A stretch of 64,000 nt of DNA from Terrimonas pollutisoli (GTDB lineage: Bacteria > Bacteroidota > Bacteroidia > Chitinophagales > Chitinophagaceae): positions 99,650 through 163,649 of the forward strand of contig NZ_JARKNA010000011.1 in the NCBI RefSeq assembly GCF_029360765.1. Direction: 5' to 3'. The position numbers were made by a program, and so were the translations under genes. Shown here in pieces: positions 26,284 through 34,371 of this stretch; the first letter of the stretch is position 1, and each line of letters starts with the position of its first letter. The notes below the pieces were generated by a model that was not told the DNA's origin, did no database searches, and worked only from the letters and a program-made list of their open reading frames with translations.

Positions 26284-28977
26284 TTATCGTCCACTATGGA
26301 TGACATATCCTTTCAACTCTTCGTTAAAGTCTTTTTCTTTAATAAGATCTTCCAGTGAAATATGCATGCGGTATCGCCAATAATGTTTAGGCACGGCAGG
26401 ATTATTTATTCGCTCATCATGAGGGTTTTCCCGGCGGAGTGTGTCACTCATTCCCAAAATATCCTGCAATTGAAATATGCTCCACATAGCCGGTGAATAT
26501 AAATGCTGTAATATTATTGCCCGGCTAACCCATGACTCGCAGAAATAAGGTGCGTCGCCCCATTGTCCCAACACCTGATTATAAAAATGCTGCGTTTTTT
26601 CCCGGTTTTCTTCCCACCAACCCCGCACAGTGCTCATGTCATGCGTAGACGGAGTGATAACCGACAAATAAGGAGCTTCAGTCGGATTGAAAAATTCCTT
26701 GGCAGCATCCTTTGGCATTCTTTGAATTTCAAGACTAAGTATCCCCAATTGCTTCATCACTTCAGGAACACAATGTGGTACCATTCCCAAATCCTCTCCA
26801 CAAATAAGCATATTAGTGGCTTCTTTCAATCTCGGCAATTTATGCATTGCTTCCTTTCTCCAAAACTCATCCTGGCGCCGGAAGAAATAATTGATATACA
26901 TATTCCTCAACCTCTCCTGCACATGGGGAATCAGGTATTTAAAGGACAAGGTTTTTTCCATTGATATACGGAAATGGAACTCCTGCCCTCTTGATCCCTC
27001 CTGTCTGAAAAAAATCACATTGGAAATAAGATCGTAAAGACCCAATTTAAGCCGATTGTTTTCTTCTGTTTCTTCCTGTTTTTCAAACCATGCTTCCACC
27101 TTTCGCTGGGTAGCAAATTCTGGTTTAAGATCATACCCGCCCCGATCATTCGGAGTAATAAAGCACTGCTTTATTTTTCCGGTTAATCCGTCAAACACTT
27201 CATTTAATACTTCTTCAGTGATAAAGGGTTCGCAATATCTGGCTTCGTCAAACCAGATTCCATTCTCACCAAACTCAACATAATGAACAGGAATGCAGGG
27301 AACAAAGCGACCCATGATTCCCTGCACAGCATCGGCAGGAATACTCCAGATACGGAAGAACCCTAAAATATGATCGATACGAAACGTATCAAAGTAGTTG
27401 CTCATTTGCTCAAACCGTTGCTTCCACCAGGCAAAATCATCTTTCTGCATTCGCTTCCAGTTGTAGGTTGGAAACTCCCAATTTTGACCTATCGGCGTAA
27501 AATCATCGGGTGGCGCCCCTGCCTGCGCATCCATGTTGTATAGCTGCGGAGCTACCCACGCATCGCATCCATAACGGTAAATACCAATAGGAATATCACC
27601 TTTTAAAACAATACCTTTTTTATGGGCATAGTCAGCCGCTTCTTTTAACTGAAGATGCAATTGATATTGAACAAAACAGTAAAAGCCAATATCTTTTTTA
27701 CTGGATGAGCTATGAAACAATTTATCGATAGCATCTTTATCATATACGGAATGAGTGTTCCAATCATTATAATGAGAGGAACCATATTTATCCCGTAAAT
27801 AGCAGAAAGCTGCATAAGGAACGAGCCAATGCTTGTTATCTTCAAAAAAATGTTTGTATTCATGATCCTCCGATGAGGGCGAACCGATAGCATGATACAA
27901 CTCTTTTAAAACAGCTAATTTGAACCTGACTACCTCCTCATAGTTAACCTCTGGTAGTTCATTGAGTTGCTTTTGCTTCTTTTTTAATGCATCTACCAAC
28001 CCGCTGTGTTTTTTTCCGGCCACTTTTTCCAGGTTAATATAAAGTGGATGCAGAGCAAAGGCTGAAATTGCCGCATAAGGATAAGAGTCCATCCATGTAT
28101 TGGTAGCGATTGTATCATTTACTGGTAAAATCTGGATTAGTTTTAGTCCCGCTTCTTTTGCCCAGTCAACAAGCAATTTGATATCAGCAAACTCACCTAC
28201 CCCAAAACCATTTTTACTTCGCAAACTAAAAACGGGAATCGCAACGCCAGCCCCTTTCCACGTATCATTTGGCAACCGTATAAAACCATCGTGCAATACT
28301 GTTATCGAATGCGGCAACGCATCGGCATGCAGAAGACGGTTAGCACCGGCTTCATAATTAATAAATGTTTCTTCTTTCGAATTATATACTCCATACTTAT
28401 AAGCAATGGGAAAGTTGCAACCGGTCAGATCAATACTGAGGGACCACCAATCATCTTCCTGCAAAAGGAGAATTGGATTCTCCGCTGACCAGTTGCCCAA
28501 AGCTTCCGTACTACCCGACAAGCATATTGTTTCGTGTTTATTTAGTAAAGGAGCTTTTATTTTGAAAATATGAGTATGCTGCTTTTCCGATCTCCACTTT
28601 GATTTTTGCGGATGCTTTAATAAAACGTTTTTGAAAGGGGCAGTGAAAAAAGCGTTTTCATATTCTCCTGCGTGGTTCCAGGTATCAATTAACTTGATTG
28701 ATTCGACAGTTTTGGGAAAATTAGTAAGCACCCGGTCGTGTCCCAACTCACCTACCAGTTCACCGTCCTTTGTTTTTAGATAATACTTGTAAACGATACC
28801 TTTCTTCGGCCATTTTTTTTGAGGAATTGGGATACTGGCCTGCCAAAATTCATCATCCAGGTACACCATGGGAATTGCATTTGCGGGAACATCCATCCCC
28901 AATTCTTCGGTATTACCACTAATCCATAAACTCTGTCCAAACTCAGTGTGAAAGCGTAGATAAAACTGAAGATGCAT
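26284..28977 (-). CDS. malQ: 4-alpha-glucanotransferase with N-terminal starch-binding domains
   Basis: This 897-residue GH77 amylomaltase transfers alpha-1,4-glucan segments between chains and releases glucose. The N-terminus has two CBM20-like modules (FHTEFGQSLWISGNTEELG at about 8-26, and CLSGSTEALGNW at about 150). The GH77 barrel starts near residue 250 (AIPVFSLRSKNGFGVGEF). Catalytic residues are in TFRIDHILGFFRIW (nucleophile Asp), CGEDLG (acid/base Glu) and PSTHDMSTVRGWW. The start ATG 28977 begins MHLQFYLRFH; the upstream extension to 29022 starts with GTG and adds no conserved sequence. It belongs functionally with the glycogen genes at 45-63 kb. Confidence 0.93.
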   Translation of the reverse strand: MHLQFYLRFHTEFGQSLWISGNTEELGMDVPANAIPMVYLDDEFWQASIPIPQKKWPKKGIVYKYYLKTKDGELVGELGHDRVLTNFPKTVESIKLIDTWNHAGEYENAFFTAPFKNVLLKHPQKSKWRSEKQHTHIFKIKAPLLNKHETICLSGSTEALGNWSAENPILLLQEDDWWSLSIDLTGCNFPIAYKYGVYNSKEETFINYEAGANRLLHADALPHSITVLHDGFIRLPNDTWKGAGVAIPVFSLRSKNGFGVGEFADIKLLVDWAKEAGLKLIQILPVNDTIATNTWMDSYPYAAISAFALHPLYINLEKVAGKKHSGLVDALKKKQKQLNELPEVNYEEVVRFKLAVLKELYHAIGSPSSEDHEYKHFFEDNKHWLVPYAAFCYLRDKYGSSHYNDWNTHSVYDKDAIDKLFHSSSSKKDIGFYCFVQYQLHLQLKEAADYAHKKGIVLKGDIPIGIYRYGCDAWVAPQLYNMDAQAGAPPDDFTPIGQNWEFPTYNWKRMQKDDFAWWKQRFEQMSNYFDTFRIDHILGFFRIWSIPADAVQGIMGRFVPCIPVHYVEFGENGIWFDEARYCEPFITEEVLNEVFDGLTGKIKQCFITPNDRGGYDLKPEFATQRKVEAWFEKQEETEENNRLKLGLYDLISNVIFFRQEGSRGQEFHFRISMEKTLSFKYLIPHVQERLRNMYINYFFRRQDEFWRKEAMHKLPRLKEATNMLICGEDLGMVPHCVPEVMKQLGILSLEIQRMPKDAAKEFFNPTEAPYLSVITPSTHDMSTVRGWWEENREKTQHFYNQVLGQWGDAPYFCESWVSRAIILQHLYSPAMWSIFQLQDILGMSDTLRRENPHDERINNPAVPKHYWRYRMHISLEDLIKEKDFNEELKGYVIHSGR

Positions 28978-29101
28978 AGCAATCGTTGGTTCAATATTTC
29001 TTAAACTGTGTCCAGGAGACACATTATGTAACGAAAGTATAATAAAACATGCAAGGTTCGTATTTTTATTTCAAGAAACTCCAAAAAATCTTTCTAATTG
29101 C

Positions 29102-29635
29102 ATGAAATTGAGGACTAATTACTGGAACAAGCTATTTCTCTTTAGCCTCGGAATGTTTTTAGGAACCGCCTTTTGTATGAAGTGGATGGAGGCGGATTTT
29201 TGGGTCGGTAACGACAAATTCACGATAGTCGGGCTGGAGATATTCTACCCGAGGGAAAGAATAATTACCCTCCTCAATTCCCTTGATAACCGGGTGAGGA
29301 CAATTTTAAGCTACCACCTATACTTTGACTTTGCATTTATGGCGGGGGCTTATCCCGGGATAAGCAGTCTTTGCATGATAACGAGAGCAAAAACAACCGT
29401 TCCCTCTCTTTCTAAATTATTATTGGTTGTAGCATTTCTGCAAATGCTGGCCTGGGCAGGCGACATCATTGAAAACTTTTACCTCCTGCAATGGCTGCGG
29501 CACCCAGCGATTAATGAAAGCACTTTTGCTTTTTATCATTTTGTCGTCATCCTGAAGTGGTTCATAGCGATAGGGGGTGTTTTATGCTGCACTGTTATTT
29601 TTCTGCTTAGAAAATTTGGTTCAAAAAACACTTGA
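29102..29635 (+). CDS. Integral membrane protein of unknown function
   Basis: This 177-residue protein has about four membrane helices (around 11-28, 75-95, 100-120 and 145-168). Loops contain a charged stretch PRERIITLLNSLDNRVRT. I recognise no family. It is divergent from malQ and followed by a repeat-rich gap. Confidence 0.55.
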   Translation: MKLRTNYWNKLFLFSLGMFLGTAFCMKWMEADFWVGNDKFTIVGLEIFYPRERIITLLNSLDNRVRTILSYHLYFDFAFMAGAYPGISSLCMITRAKTTVPSLSKLLLVVAFLQMLAWAGDIIENFYLLQWLRHPAINESTFAFYHFVVILKWFIAIGGVLCCTVIFLLRKFGSKNT

Positions 29636-29648
29636 AACCGGGCATGCT

Positions 29649-29744
29649 ATTCCGATAGGTATCGGAATTCTCACTCGAAGAATGATCGTTTGCGAGGTTT
29701 CCCGCTCAAAGCGGGACTAAAAACCTGTCTGCCGATAGGCAGGC
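29649..29744. repeat. Cluster of three short palindromes
   Basis: ATTCCGATA (29649-29657) and TATCGGAAT (29660-29668) form a perfect palindrome with a 2-base centre. TCCCGCT (29700-29706) and AGCGGGA (29710-29716) form a second. CCTGTCTG at 29724-29731, followed by CCGAT and AGGCAGGC, forms a third that closely resembles the palindrome inside argS at 43097-43117. These look like dispersed intergenic repeats, possibly serving as terminators for the preceding gene. Confidence 0.6.
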
Positions 29745-29794
29745 AATAAAAAATAAACAGCTGAAAAACAATTTTTGATTTAACTGTCGCTACC

Positions 29795-29802
29795 TATTTT
29801 TG
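29795..29802 (+). promoter_or_regulatory. Bacteroidota -7 box (TATTTTTG)
   Basis: TATTTTTG followed by GCAGC is the same 13-base context seen before tRNA-His at 2927. A TTTTTG element about 17 bases upstream can serve as -33. It lies 38 bases before the small gene at 29841. Confidence 0.6.
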
Positions 29803-29840
29803 CAGCGATTTAGCTGATCCTAACCACAAAAAATAAACTC

Positions 29841-29996
29841 ATGGAACAACAAAAGAAGTATAAAGGAATTTACTGGCTCTTATTCTTTGCAAGTACTGCA
29901 GCTTTAGCTTTTGCTATATACAGTCACTGGGAATGGCTGACCCTTATACTTCCGTTTCAAACTACAGCGTTTGTAAAAGCAATGGACATTATCTAA
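29841..29996 (+). CDS. Small membrane protein, 51 residues
   Basis: The frame starts MEQQKKYKGIYWLLFFAST and contains one clear membrane helix (about 10-30) and a second weaker hydrophobic stretch (about 34-45) ending FVKAMDII. It has its own promoter-like box upstream and a terminator just behind, which argues for a real gene despite its small size. The function is unknown. Confidence 0.65.
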   Translation: MEQQKKYKGIYWLLFFASTAALAFAIYSHWEWLTLILPFQTTAFVKAMDII

Positions 29997-30023
29997 AACT
30001 AGTTATACAGTATTGTGATAAAA

Positions 30024-30054
30024 AAACAGCCCACTTTTTGTGGGTTATTTTTTT
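30024..30054 (+). terminator. Rho-independent terminator
   Basis: GCCCAC (30029-30034) pairs with GTGGGT (30040-30045), with an A-tract before and a T-tract after it. It closes the transcript of the 51-residue protein. Confidence 0.75.
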
Positions 30055-30110
30055 GTTGATTTTCAAATACAATAATTTTATCACACAATTCATTCAAAAC
30101 CCTAAATCAA

Positions 30111-30536
30111 ATGAAGATGAGAAAAACTTTATTTTTTTTTATTGCAGTAGCAATAATCATAACCTCAGCCACCGGCTTTTCTAATGCCGCCATGGTAGTT
30201 CCGGCTTCTGCTACCAGCACACCTTCAGAACCTGATCCTGCCACTGTCAAAGCAGCGTTGGGCGAATTTAAAAGCCTCTCAAAAAAAGAAAGAAAGAGCC
30301 GTATAAAGGATGCGAAAAAAGAAGTTAAAGCTTATAAAGCAGCGAAAAAAGCAGGCTCCGAGCCCAGCACTAATACATTGTTATTGGTAATACTTGCCAT
30401 TTTACTTCCGCCACTGGCTGTATACCTTCACCAGGGAGAGATCAACACCAAATTTTGGATCAGTCTTTTACTTACCTTATTGTTTTGGCTACCCGGTGTT
30501 ATCTATGCACTGATTGTTATCCTGGGCGATCAATAA
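30111..30536 (+). CDS. YqaE/Pmp3-family membrane protein with secreted N-terminal part
   Basis: This 141-residue protein has a signal-like helix (about 5-25), an alanine- and lysine-rich linker (about 45-80) and then the Pmp3/YqaE domain. That domain has two membrane helices and the family motif LAILLPPLAVYLHQG, then FWISLLLTLLFWLPGVIYAL. Pmp3 proteins help keep membrane potential under salt or cold stress. Bacteroidota commonly carry this longer form. A strong terminator follows at 30557. Confidence 0.85.
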   Translation: MKMRKTLFFFIAVAIIITSATGFSNAAMVVPASATSTPSEPDPATVKAALGEFKSLSKKERKSRIKDAKKEVKAYKAAKKAGSEPSTNTLLLVILAILLPPLAVYLHQGEINTKFWISLLLTLLFWLPGVIYALIVILGDQ

Positions 30537-30555
30537 TCATAAAAGCCTAAGTCAT

Positions 30556-30678
30556 AAAAAGCCATCCGCCTCGGCGGATGGCTTTGCTTTTTGTATCCCA
30601 ATTTTCAGGGATAAGGAAATCAATAAACTTCTTATTTATTTATACAGTCTACTTGCAGTCTACTTGCCGTTTTATTAT
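30556..30678. repeat. Direct repeat, copy 1 (with an 11-bp internal duplication)
   Basis: This stretch matches 34260-34371 almost base for base. It contains a terminator palindrome, a short AT-rich spacer and the 3' end of a small-protein gene. Copy 1 differs mainly by a tandem duplication of AGTCTACTTGC (30646-30656 and 30657-30667). After position 30678 the two copies diverge abruptly into a transposase remnant here and an intact small gene in copy 2. Confidence 0.9.
30557..30593 (+). terminator. Bidirectional rho-independent terminator
   Basis: GCCATCCGCC (30561-30570) pairs perfectly with GGCGGATGGC (30573-30582), with A residues before and a T-rich tail after it. It ends the YqaE gene and can also act on the minus strand. 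Confidence 0.85.
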
Positions 30679-31353
30679 CCGGGCTGTACTGGCTTTTGGC
30701 AAAACGGGTTTTCTTCCTTTTTTGGCCGTTTTTTCAGGGACACTTATTTGTGGCTCTTGTAAATAAACCCCATCTCTGCTATGAATATCCAGCATATAAG
30801 TAGGACCCATTGATGCTATACTGGCTCTGAATTTTATATCATGCCCATAAAGACCATCTCCACCCACCCAGTTAAACCGGATGCCTTTCTGCTTTTGATG
30901 AATAATCATTTCCAGCACAAGTTCCAGCCTGGTTTTAAACCTGATGCTGTCTTCAGGAATACCGGCCTGCTTACAGCGTTTTTTATCGGAAGCTTACTGT
31001 TCGGGCAGAAAAAGCCTTGCATCAATGAGGATGTAATACTTACTGGCAGACAGTACTGCATATACAGCCACCTGACAATTGTCCACTTTGCCAAGCTGGC
31101 CGCTGTATTGCCTTGCAACACCCACACTTTTGTCGCCCTTTTTTGTATGGGCGCTTTCATTAATCAGCAAATACACATCTTCAAATTCCGAAAACAGTTC
31201 CCCCGATATCGTTAGTTTGTTTTCTTTAGCTGCTGAATAAAAATAAAAAAGATGAATGGTTGTCATGAGTACCGAAGCAAGTCCGGTATTTGCAATCTGC
31301 GACTCATGACTGAAAATATGCTTTATAAAAATACCAAATCCAGCAAGCCACAT
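30649..31353 (-). pseudogene. Decayed IS701-family transposase
   Basis: The minus-strand frame reads through segments typical of IS701/DDE transposases: SVGVARQYSGQLGKVDNCQ, VYAVLSASKYY, and later IRFNWVGGDGLYGHDIKF. It is broken by an in-frame TAA (30994-30996) directly after LFLPEQ, where relatives carry a tryptophan. The usual catalytic aspartate in LLIDES is asparagine (LLINES), and most of the N-terminal third is missing. The 3' end runs into direct repeat copy 1, so the last residues come from unrelated sequence. It is surely inactive. Confidence 0.85.
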
Positions 31354-31877
31354 TTCTTTGTGAACACATAATCCTTTGCACTGCTGTATAAAAAATGTTC
31401 CGGCTTTTCAACAATACCTGCCTCTACCGGGTTGTTATGAATATAACTTATCTTTTGAAAAGTAAAAGCAGGACTATACAACTCCTGTGGATGATTATCC
31501 TGCCGCCAGAACTGGCAGGTACTGTTACGACTGTTCCCTTCACCTTCTTTTCTGAATATTTCCAACATCCATTCCTTCCGGCTTTCTTTTGGATTAGTGT
31601 GGATAGCTGTAATTATTTGTTTGCTGGTAAATTTTTTAATATCACGAAGTATATCGCTGAGATCATTGTCTTTAGCTGAGGCTACCAAATGAAGATGATT
31701 GCTCATAATGCACCACGCATGAAGCATAAGCCCTCGTTCATTCTGGCAATGCCGGACGCTTTCCAGCACTATATCCCGGTAATCTTTTCTTGTAAAAACG
31801 TCCACCCATTCAACAACGGCAAAGGTTATAAAATGGATAGCTTGCTGGTTCCTGATTTTGTAACCACCTTCACTCAT
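31323..31877 (-). CDS. REP-associated tyrosine transposase (RAYT, Y1 family)
   Basis: This 184-residue protein belongs to the Y1/HUH single-strand transposases. The HUH motif is NHLHLVA (with HLH), and the catalytic tyrosine lies in the helix KISYIHNNPVEAG. The N-terminus (AIHFITFAVVEWVDVF) and the final YSSAKDY are typical of the RAYT branch. Such proteins act on palindromic REP sequences. Two matching structured repeats lie 80 and 210 bp upstream of its start. Its 3' end overlaps the IS701 remnant by about 30 bp, which suggests the remnant supplied its last codons. Confidence 0.88.
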   Translation of the reverse strand: MSEGGYKIRNQQAIHFITFAVVEWVDVFTRKDYRDIVLESVRHCQNERGLMLHAWCIMSNHLHLVASAKDNDLSDILRDIKKFTSKQIITAIHTNPKESRKEWMLEIFRKEGEGNSRNSTCQFWRQDNHPQELYSPAFTFQKISYIHNNPVEAGIVEKPEHFLYSSAKDYVFTKKCGLLDLVFL

Positions 31878-31958
31878 TTATTATCGTTTTAACTAAGATA
31901 ATAAAACATGTAGCCGATATGAAAATAGTATTGCTATTGTTTGTGTGTTAGCAGGCTG

Positions 31959-31998
31959 GACGGCTTCTTTGAAGCCGATGCTGAGATGCAATCTCAGC
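31959..31998. repeat. REP-like double hairpin, copy A
   Basis: GGCTTC-TTT-GAAGCC (31962-31976) is followed by GCTGAGAT-GCA-ATCTCAGC (31980-31998), two hairpins in tandem next to the RAYT gene. Flanking bases, including the T-rich stretch downstream, are also shared with copy B. Confidence 0.85.
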
Positions 31999-32090
31999 AC
32001 AACTATTCAACTTTTTTATTTTTTTTCATCTTTCGATACAAGACAAACTAAGAACAACGGGGGTTGATTGCTCAACGGCTATATTTTTTT

Positions 32091-32130
32091 GACGGCTTCT
32101 TTGAAGCCGATGTTTAGTCGCAGACTAAAC
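32091..32130. repeat. REP-like double hairpin, copy B
   Basis: GGCTTC-TTT-GAAGCC (32094-32108) is identical to copy A. The second hairpin is GTTTAGTC-GCA-GACTAAAC (32112-32130): its arms differ from copy A at most positions, yet pairing is perfect and the GCA loop is kept. The period between copies is 132 bp. Confidence 0.85.
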
Positions 32131-32213
32131 ACAACCATTCATCTTTTTTTATTTTTTCAGCTTTCCGGTTTCCTTTTCTTTTTGACGAACACTATGCAGA
32201 ACTGGGGGCTGCC

Positions 32214-32579
32214 TCATCTTGGAAAATTTAGATCAAAATTGACATCTTCAGACAATGCACTCTTGCAATTCTCTAGAACATAATTATAAAAGGCCTCACT
32301 AAATTGTAAGACGCTATCCGCAGACGCTTTCGGAAGTTTTGACAATCGGTTCCCAAACATAACATTCCCCTGATATAGTCTAAAAAATCTATTATTAATA
32401 GCCATTTTACTGTTGCAAAGTATTCTTGCGTCAAAGAAATCATACTTTTTTTTATGTTCTTCAATGCAAGCGCAATATTCCCTAGCTAAAGATTTAGCAT
32501 CAAAATCACTTTTATTTTCTTTGCAACCGAAAAAAATAATTATGACAAAAAACAATGACTGATACATCAACTTATTCAT
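32214..32579 (-). CDS. Small lipoprotein, candidate immunity protein of the RHS tip
   Basis: This is about 121 residues from ATG 32579. MNKLMYQSLFFVIIIFFGC is a lipoprotein signal with the acylated cysteine at residue 19. The mature part is helical and contains a CAC pair and two more cysteines (YCACIEEH, RILCNSK, ENCKSA), which may form disulfides in the periplasm. The start codon lies inside the end of the RHS gene (8-bp overlap), so the two are translationally coupled. Coupling of a small protein to an RHS toxin tip is the usual sign of an immunity gene. The protein itself matches no family I know. Confidence 0.7.
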   Translation of the reverse strand: MNKLMYQSLFFVIIIFFGCKENKSDFDAKSLAREYCACIEEHKKKYDFFDARILCNSKMAINNRFFRLYQGNVMFGNRLSKLPKASADSVLQFSEAFYNYVLENCKSALSEDVNFDLNFPR

Positions 32580-34116
32580 ATGTGGAATTTGAGTGTGTTT
32601 GATTCTCATTTGTATTGTACGTATTTTTTGGAACAAAAGGTTTAATATCTGGTTCTTTTATATTATTGTCGATAAGAATTGCATCTCCTTTTTGGCCTCT
32701 GGGCGTTTTAGAACTTAAGAATCTCTTAAAATCAGATTTCTTATTATGAAAAGTCAGTCCAATCATTGAAATACCTGAACCAATTTTGTCATACTTTTTA
32801 AAAAGTCTTATAGCGACATTTTCATCAAAACTTTGTCCTCTTAATGTAGATACTTTAAAATTTCTGTAAGAGAGTCTCTCTCCCAAAAGATTTTCATCAA
32901 ATCTGGCTCCATCTTCTCGTGTCGGTCCACTGTTAATAAACCCTCTGTATTTCCACATTCCCCAATGAGCGGTTTCGTGCATCGCTAACATAGAGGCTAT
33001 AAACATTTCCTTTCTAACTGATTCGAAGTCTCCCTTGGAAATAGCAGCTTCAATTGCTGCTGCATTCTCTTCACTAATGACAATGTTGTCTGCATATGTT
33101 TGTTTAAAATCTCCTGTATTTCTTTGCTTATCCCAAGCAAATCCTGAACGTGGATCTATCATATTTTCTTCCGTCAAACCAAGTGTTATAAAAGGACCGC
33201 TTCCAAACGATACCATATCATGAAATGCCTTAATACCTTCATCTTTATTCTTGAAACCAACGGTTTTAATCCATGCATCACGGACTTGTTCATTTCCACA
33301 AAGATCATCCATTACATCAGAGAGGAATTTTGAAAAATTGGGATATTTTTTGATGAAATATGGAGATATTTTAAAGTATCCATTATAGTCTATTAGTGAA
33401 ATCGGAGAATTTCCTGCGAATCCATACACCGTTTCAGATGGGGTCAATCCTTTCATAAAGTCAACACCCAAGAACCTTCCAATTCTTCCGTCATAAATTC
33501 TCGCTCCAAAGTCATAATTATTACTACCGGTACTATTATCCGTTTCTTGCCCATTGAAGCCATATCGGTAACTCCCTGTGGCACTAAATTTTCTTCCCGG
33601 CATCATCATCCCAAATGGATAATAATCATTTTGTGAAAGAACTTCTGCAATATAATGTGCAATGCCGCCACTTCCATTATCGACTCCTATCTTTTTATCA
33701 GAAATGGTCGATAGCACATTACCCAAATGATTGCTTAATTCATACATTCTTTTGCCCACTAACGTATTCGCGGCAGGATCATTTATAGAATTATAATTGG
33801 CATTGGCAAGCGGCTGGGATGAAAGAACTTCCAGTCCGGTGTTCATTATTCCAATACGGCTACTTCCATACAAATGCTGTTCTATCCATTTGAAGGTGGA
33901 ACCTAAGAGTGTCCCATCAGCTTTATAATTCAAGTCATTTTTATATACTGCCAGCACATTGCCCTGTGCATCGCGAACATAAAAATCGGTATGATCCTTT
34001 CGGGTTGGCGGATATTGGAAAATAGTAGTATAGTCATATTTTTTTGTGATGCGATTCCCGGAAGGATCATAGGTATACTCGAGTGTGGTCTCCCCGGTAT
34101 CGGAAAAAGAAAACAT
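32572..34116 (-). CDS. Truncated RHS protein with a C-terminal HExxH toxin-like domain
   Basis: This frame of 514 residues starts at ATG 34116. The first 200 residues are RHS/YD repeats (YTYDPSGNRITKKYDY, FYVRDAQGNVLAVYK). The RHS core border follows at about 200-245 (NYDFGARIYDGRIGRFLG, then YGFAGNSPISLIDYNG). The remaining 270 residues are a variable C-terminal domain with MHETAHWGMWKY: H380, E381 and H384 fit a zinc metallopeptidase. In polymorphic toxin systems the part after the RHS core is the toxin. The large N-terminal shell and secretion signal of a full RHS protein are missing, and a sharp junction lies near 34100, so this is an orphan tip, not a complete secreted toxin. The overlapping lipoprotein gene may be its immunity gene. 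Confidence 0.75.
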   Translation of the reverse strand: MFSFSDTGETTLEYTYDPSGNRITKKYDYTTIFQYPPTRKDHTDFYVRDAQGNVLAVYKNDLNYKADGTLLGSTFKWIEQHLYGSSRIGIMNTGLEVLSSQPLANANYNSINDPAANTLVGKRMYELSNHLGNVLSTISDKKIGVDNGSGGIAHYIAEVLSQNDYYPFGMMMPGRKFSATGSYRYGFNGQETDNSTGSNNYDFGARIYDGRIGRFLGVDFMKGLTPSETVYGFAGNSPISLIDYNGYFKISPYFIKKYPNFSKFLSDVMDDLCGNEQVRDAWIKTVGFKNKDEGIKAFHDMVSFGSGPFITLGLTEENMIDPRSGFAWDKQRNTGDFKQTYADNIVISEENAAAIEAAISKGDFESVRKEMFIASMLAMHETAHWGMWKYRGFINSGPTREDGARFDENLLGERLSYRNFKVSTLRGQSFDENVAIRLFKKYDKIGSGISMIGLTFHNKKSDFKRFLSSKTPRGQKGDAILIDNNIKEPDIKPFVPKNTYNTNENQTHSNSTYE

Positions 34117-34119
34117 GCA

Positions 34120-34235
34120 AAGCGAATACGACAAAGAAACCAATCATAGCATTTAAAAAAGAGAAACAGGCTGAATGGTTAAAGACGATTGACCAGGCCC
34201 TTCTTGATTATAAAGACTTCGCCAGTTACAATTAA
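34120..34235 (+). pseudogene. Possible 3' remnant of a plus-strand gene
   Basis: A plus-strand frame without a start ends at TAA 34233-34235 and reads KKEKQAEWLKTIDQALLDYK near its end, a helical, protein-like sequence. It abuts the truncation point of the RHS frame on the other strand, as expected if a deletion or insertion joined two gene fragments here. No family is recognised. Confidence is low because it is short. Confidence 0.3.
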
Positions 34236-34259
34236 AAAAATAGATAGCCATTGAGCTAA

Positions 34260-34371
34260 AAAAAGCCATCCGCCGCGGCGGATGGCTTTGATTTTTGTAT
34301 CCCAATTTTCAGGGATAAGGAACTCAATAAACTTCTTATTTATTTATACAGTCTACTTGCCGTTTTATTAT
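34260..34371. repeat. Direct repeat, copy 2
   Basis: This is the counterpart of 30556-30678. It contains the palindrome GCCATCCGCC-GC-GGCGGATGGC (34265-34286), which can end transcripts from both sides, and the last codons of the small gene at 34340. Here the small gene is intact, so this copy is probably the original arrangement. Confidence 0.9.

Noticed and set aside
30906..31160. 84-residue minus-strand frame within the IS701 remnant
   Set aside because: It is another frame of the same remnant; the true transposase reading passes through the stop at 30994 in the frame of the neighbouring pieces.
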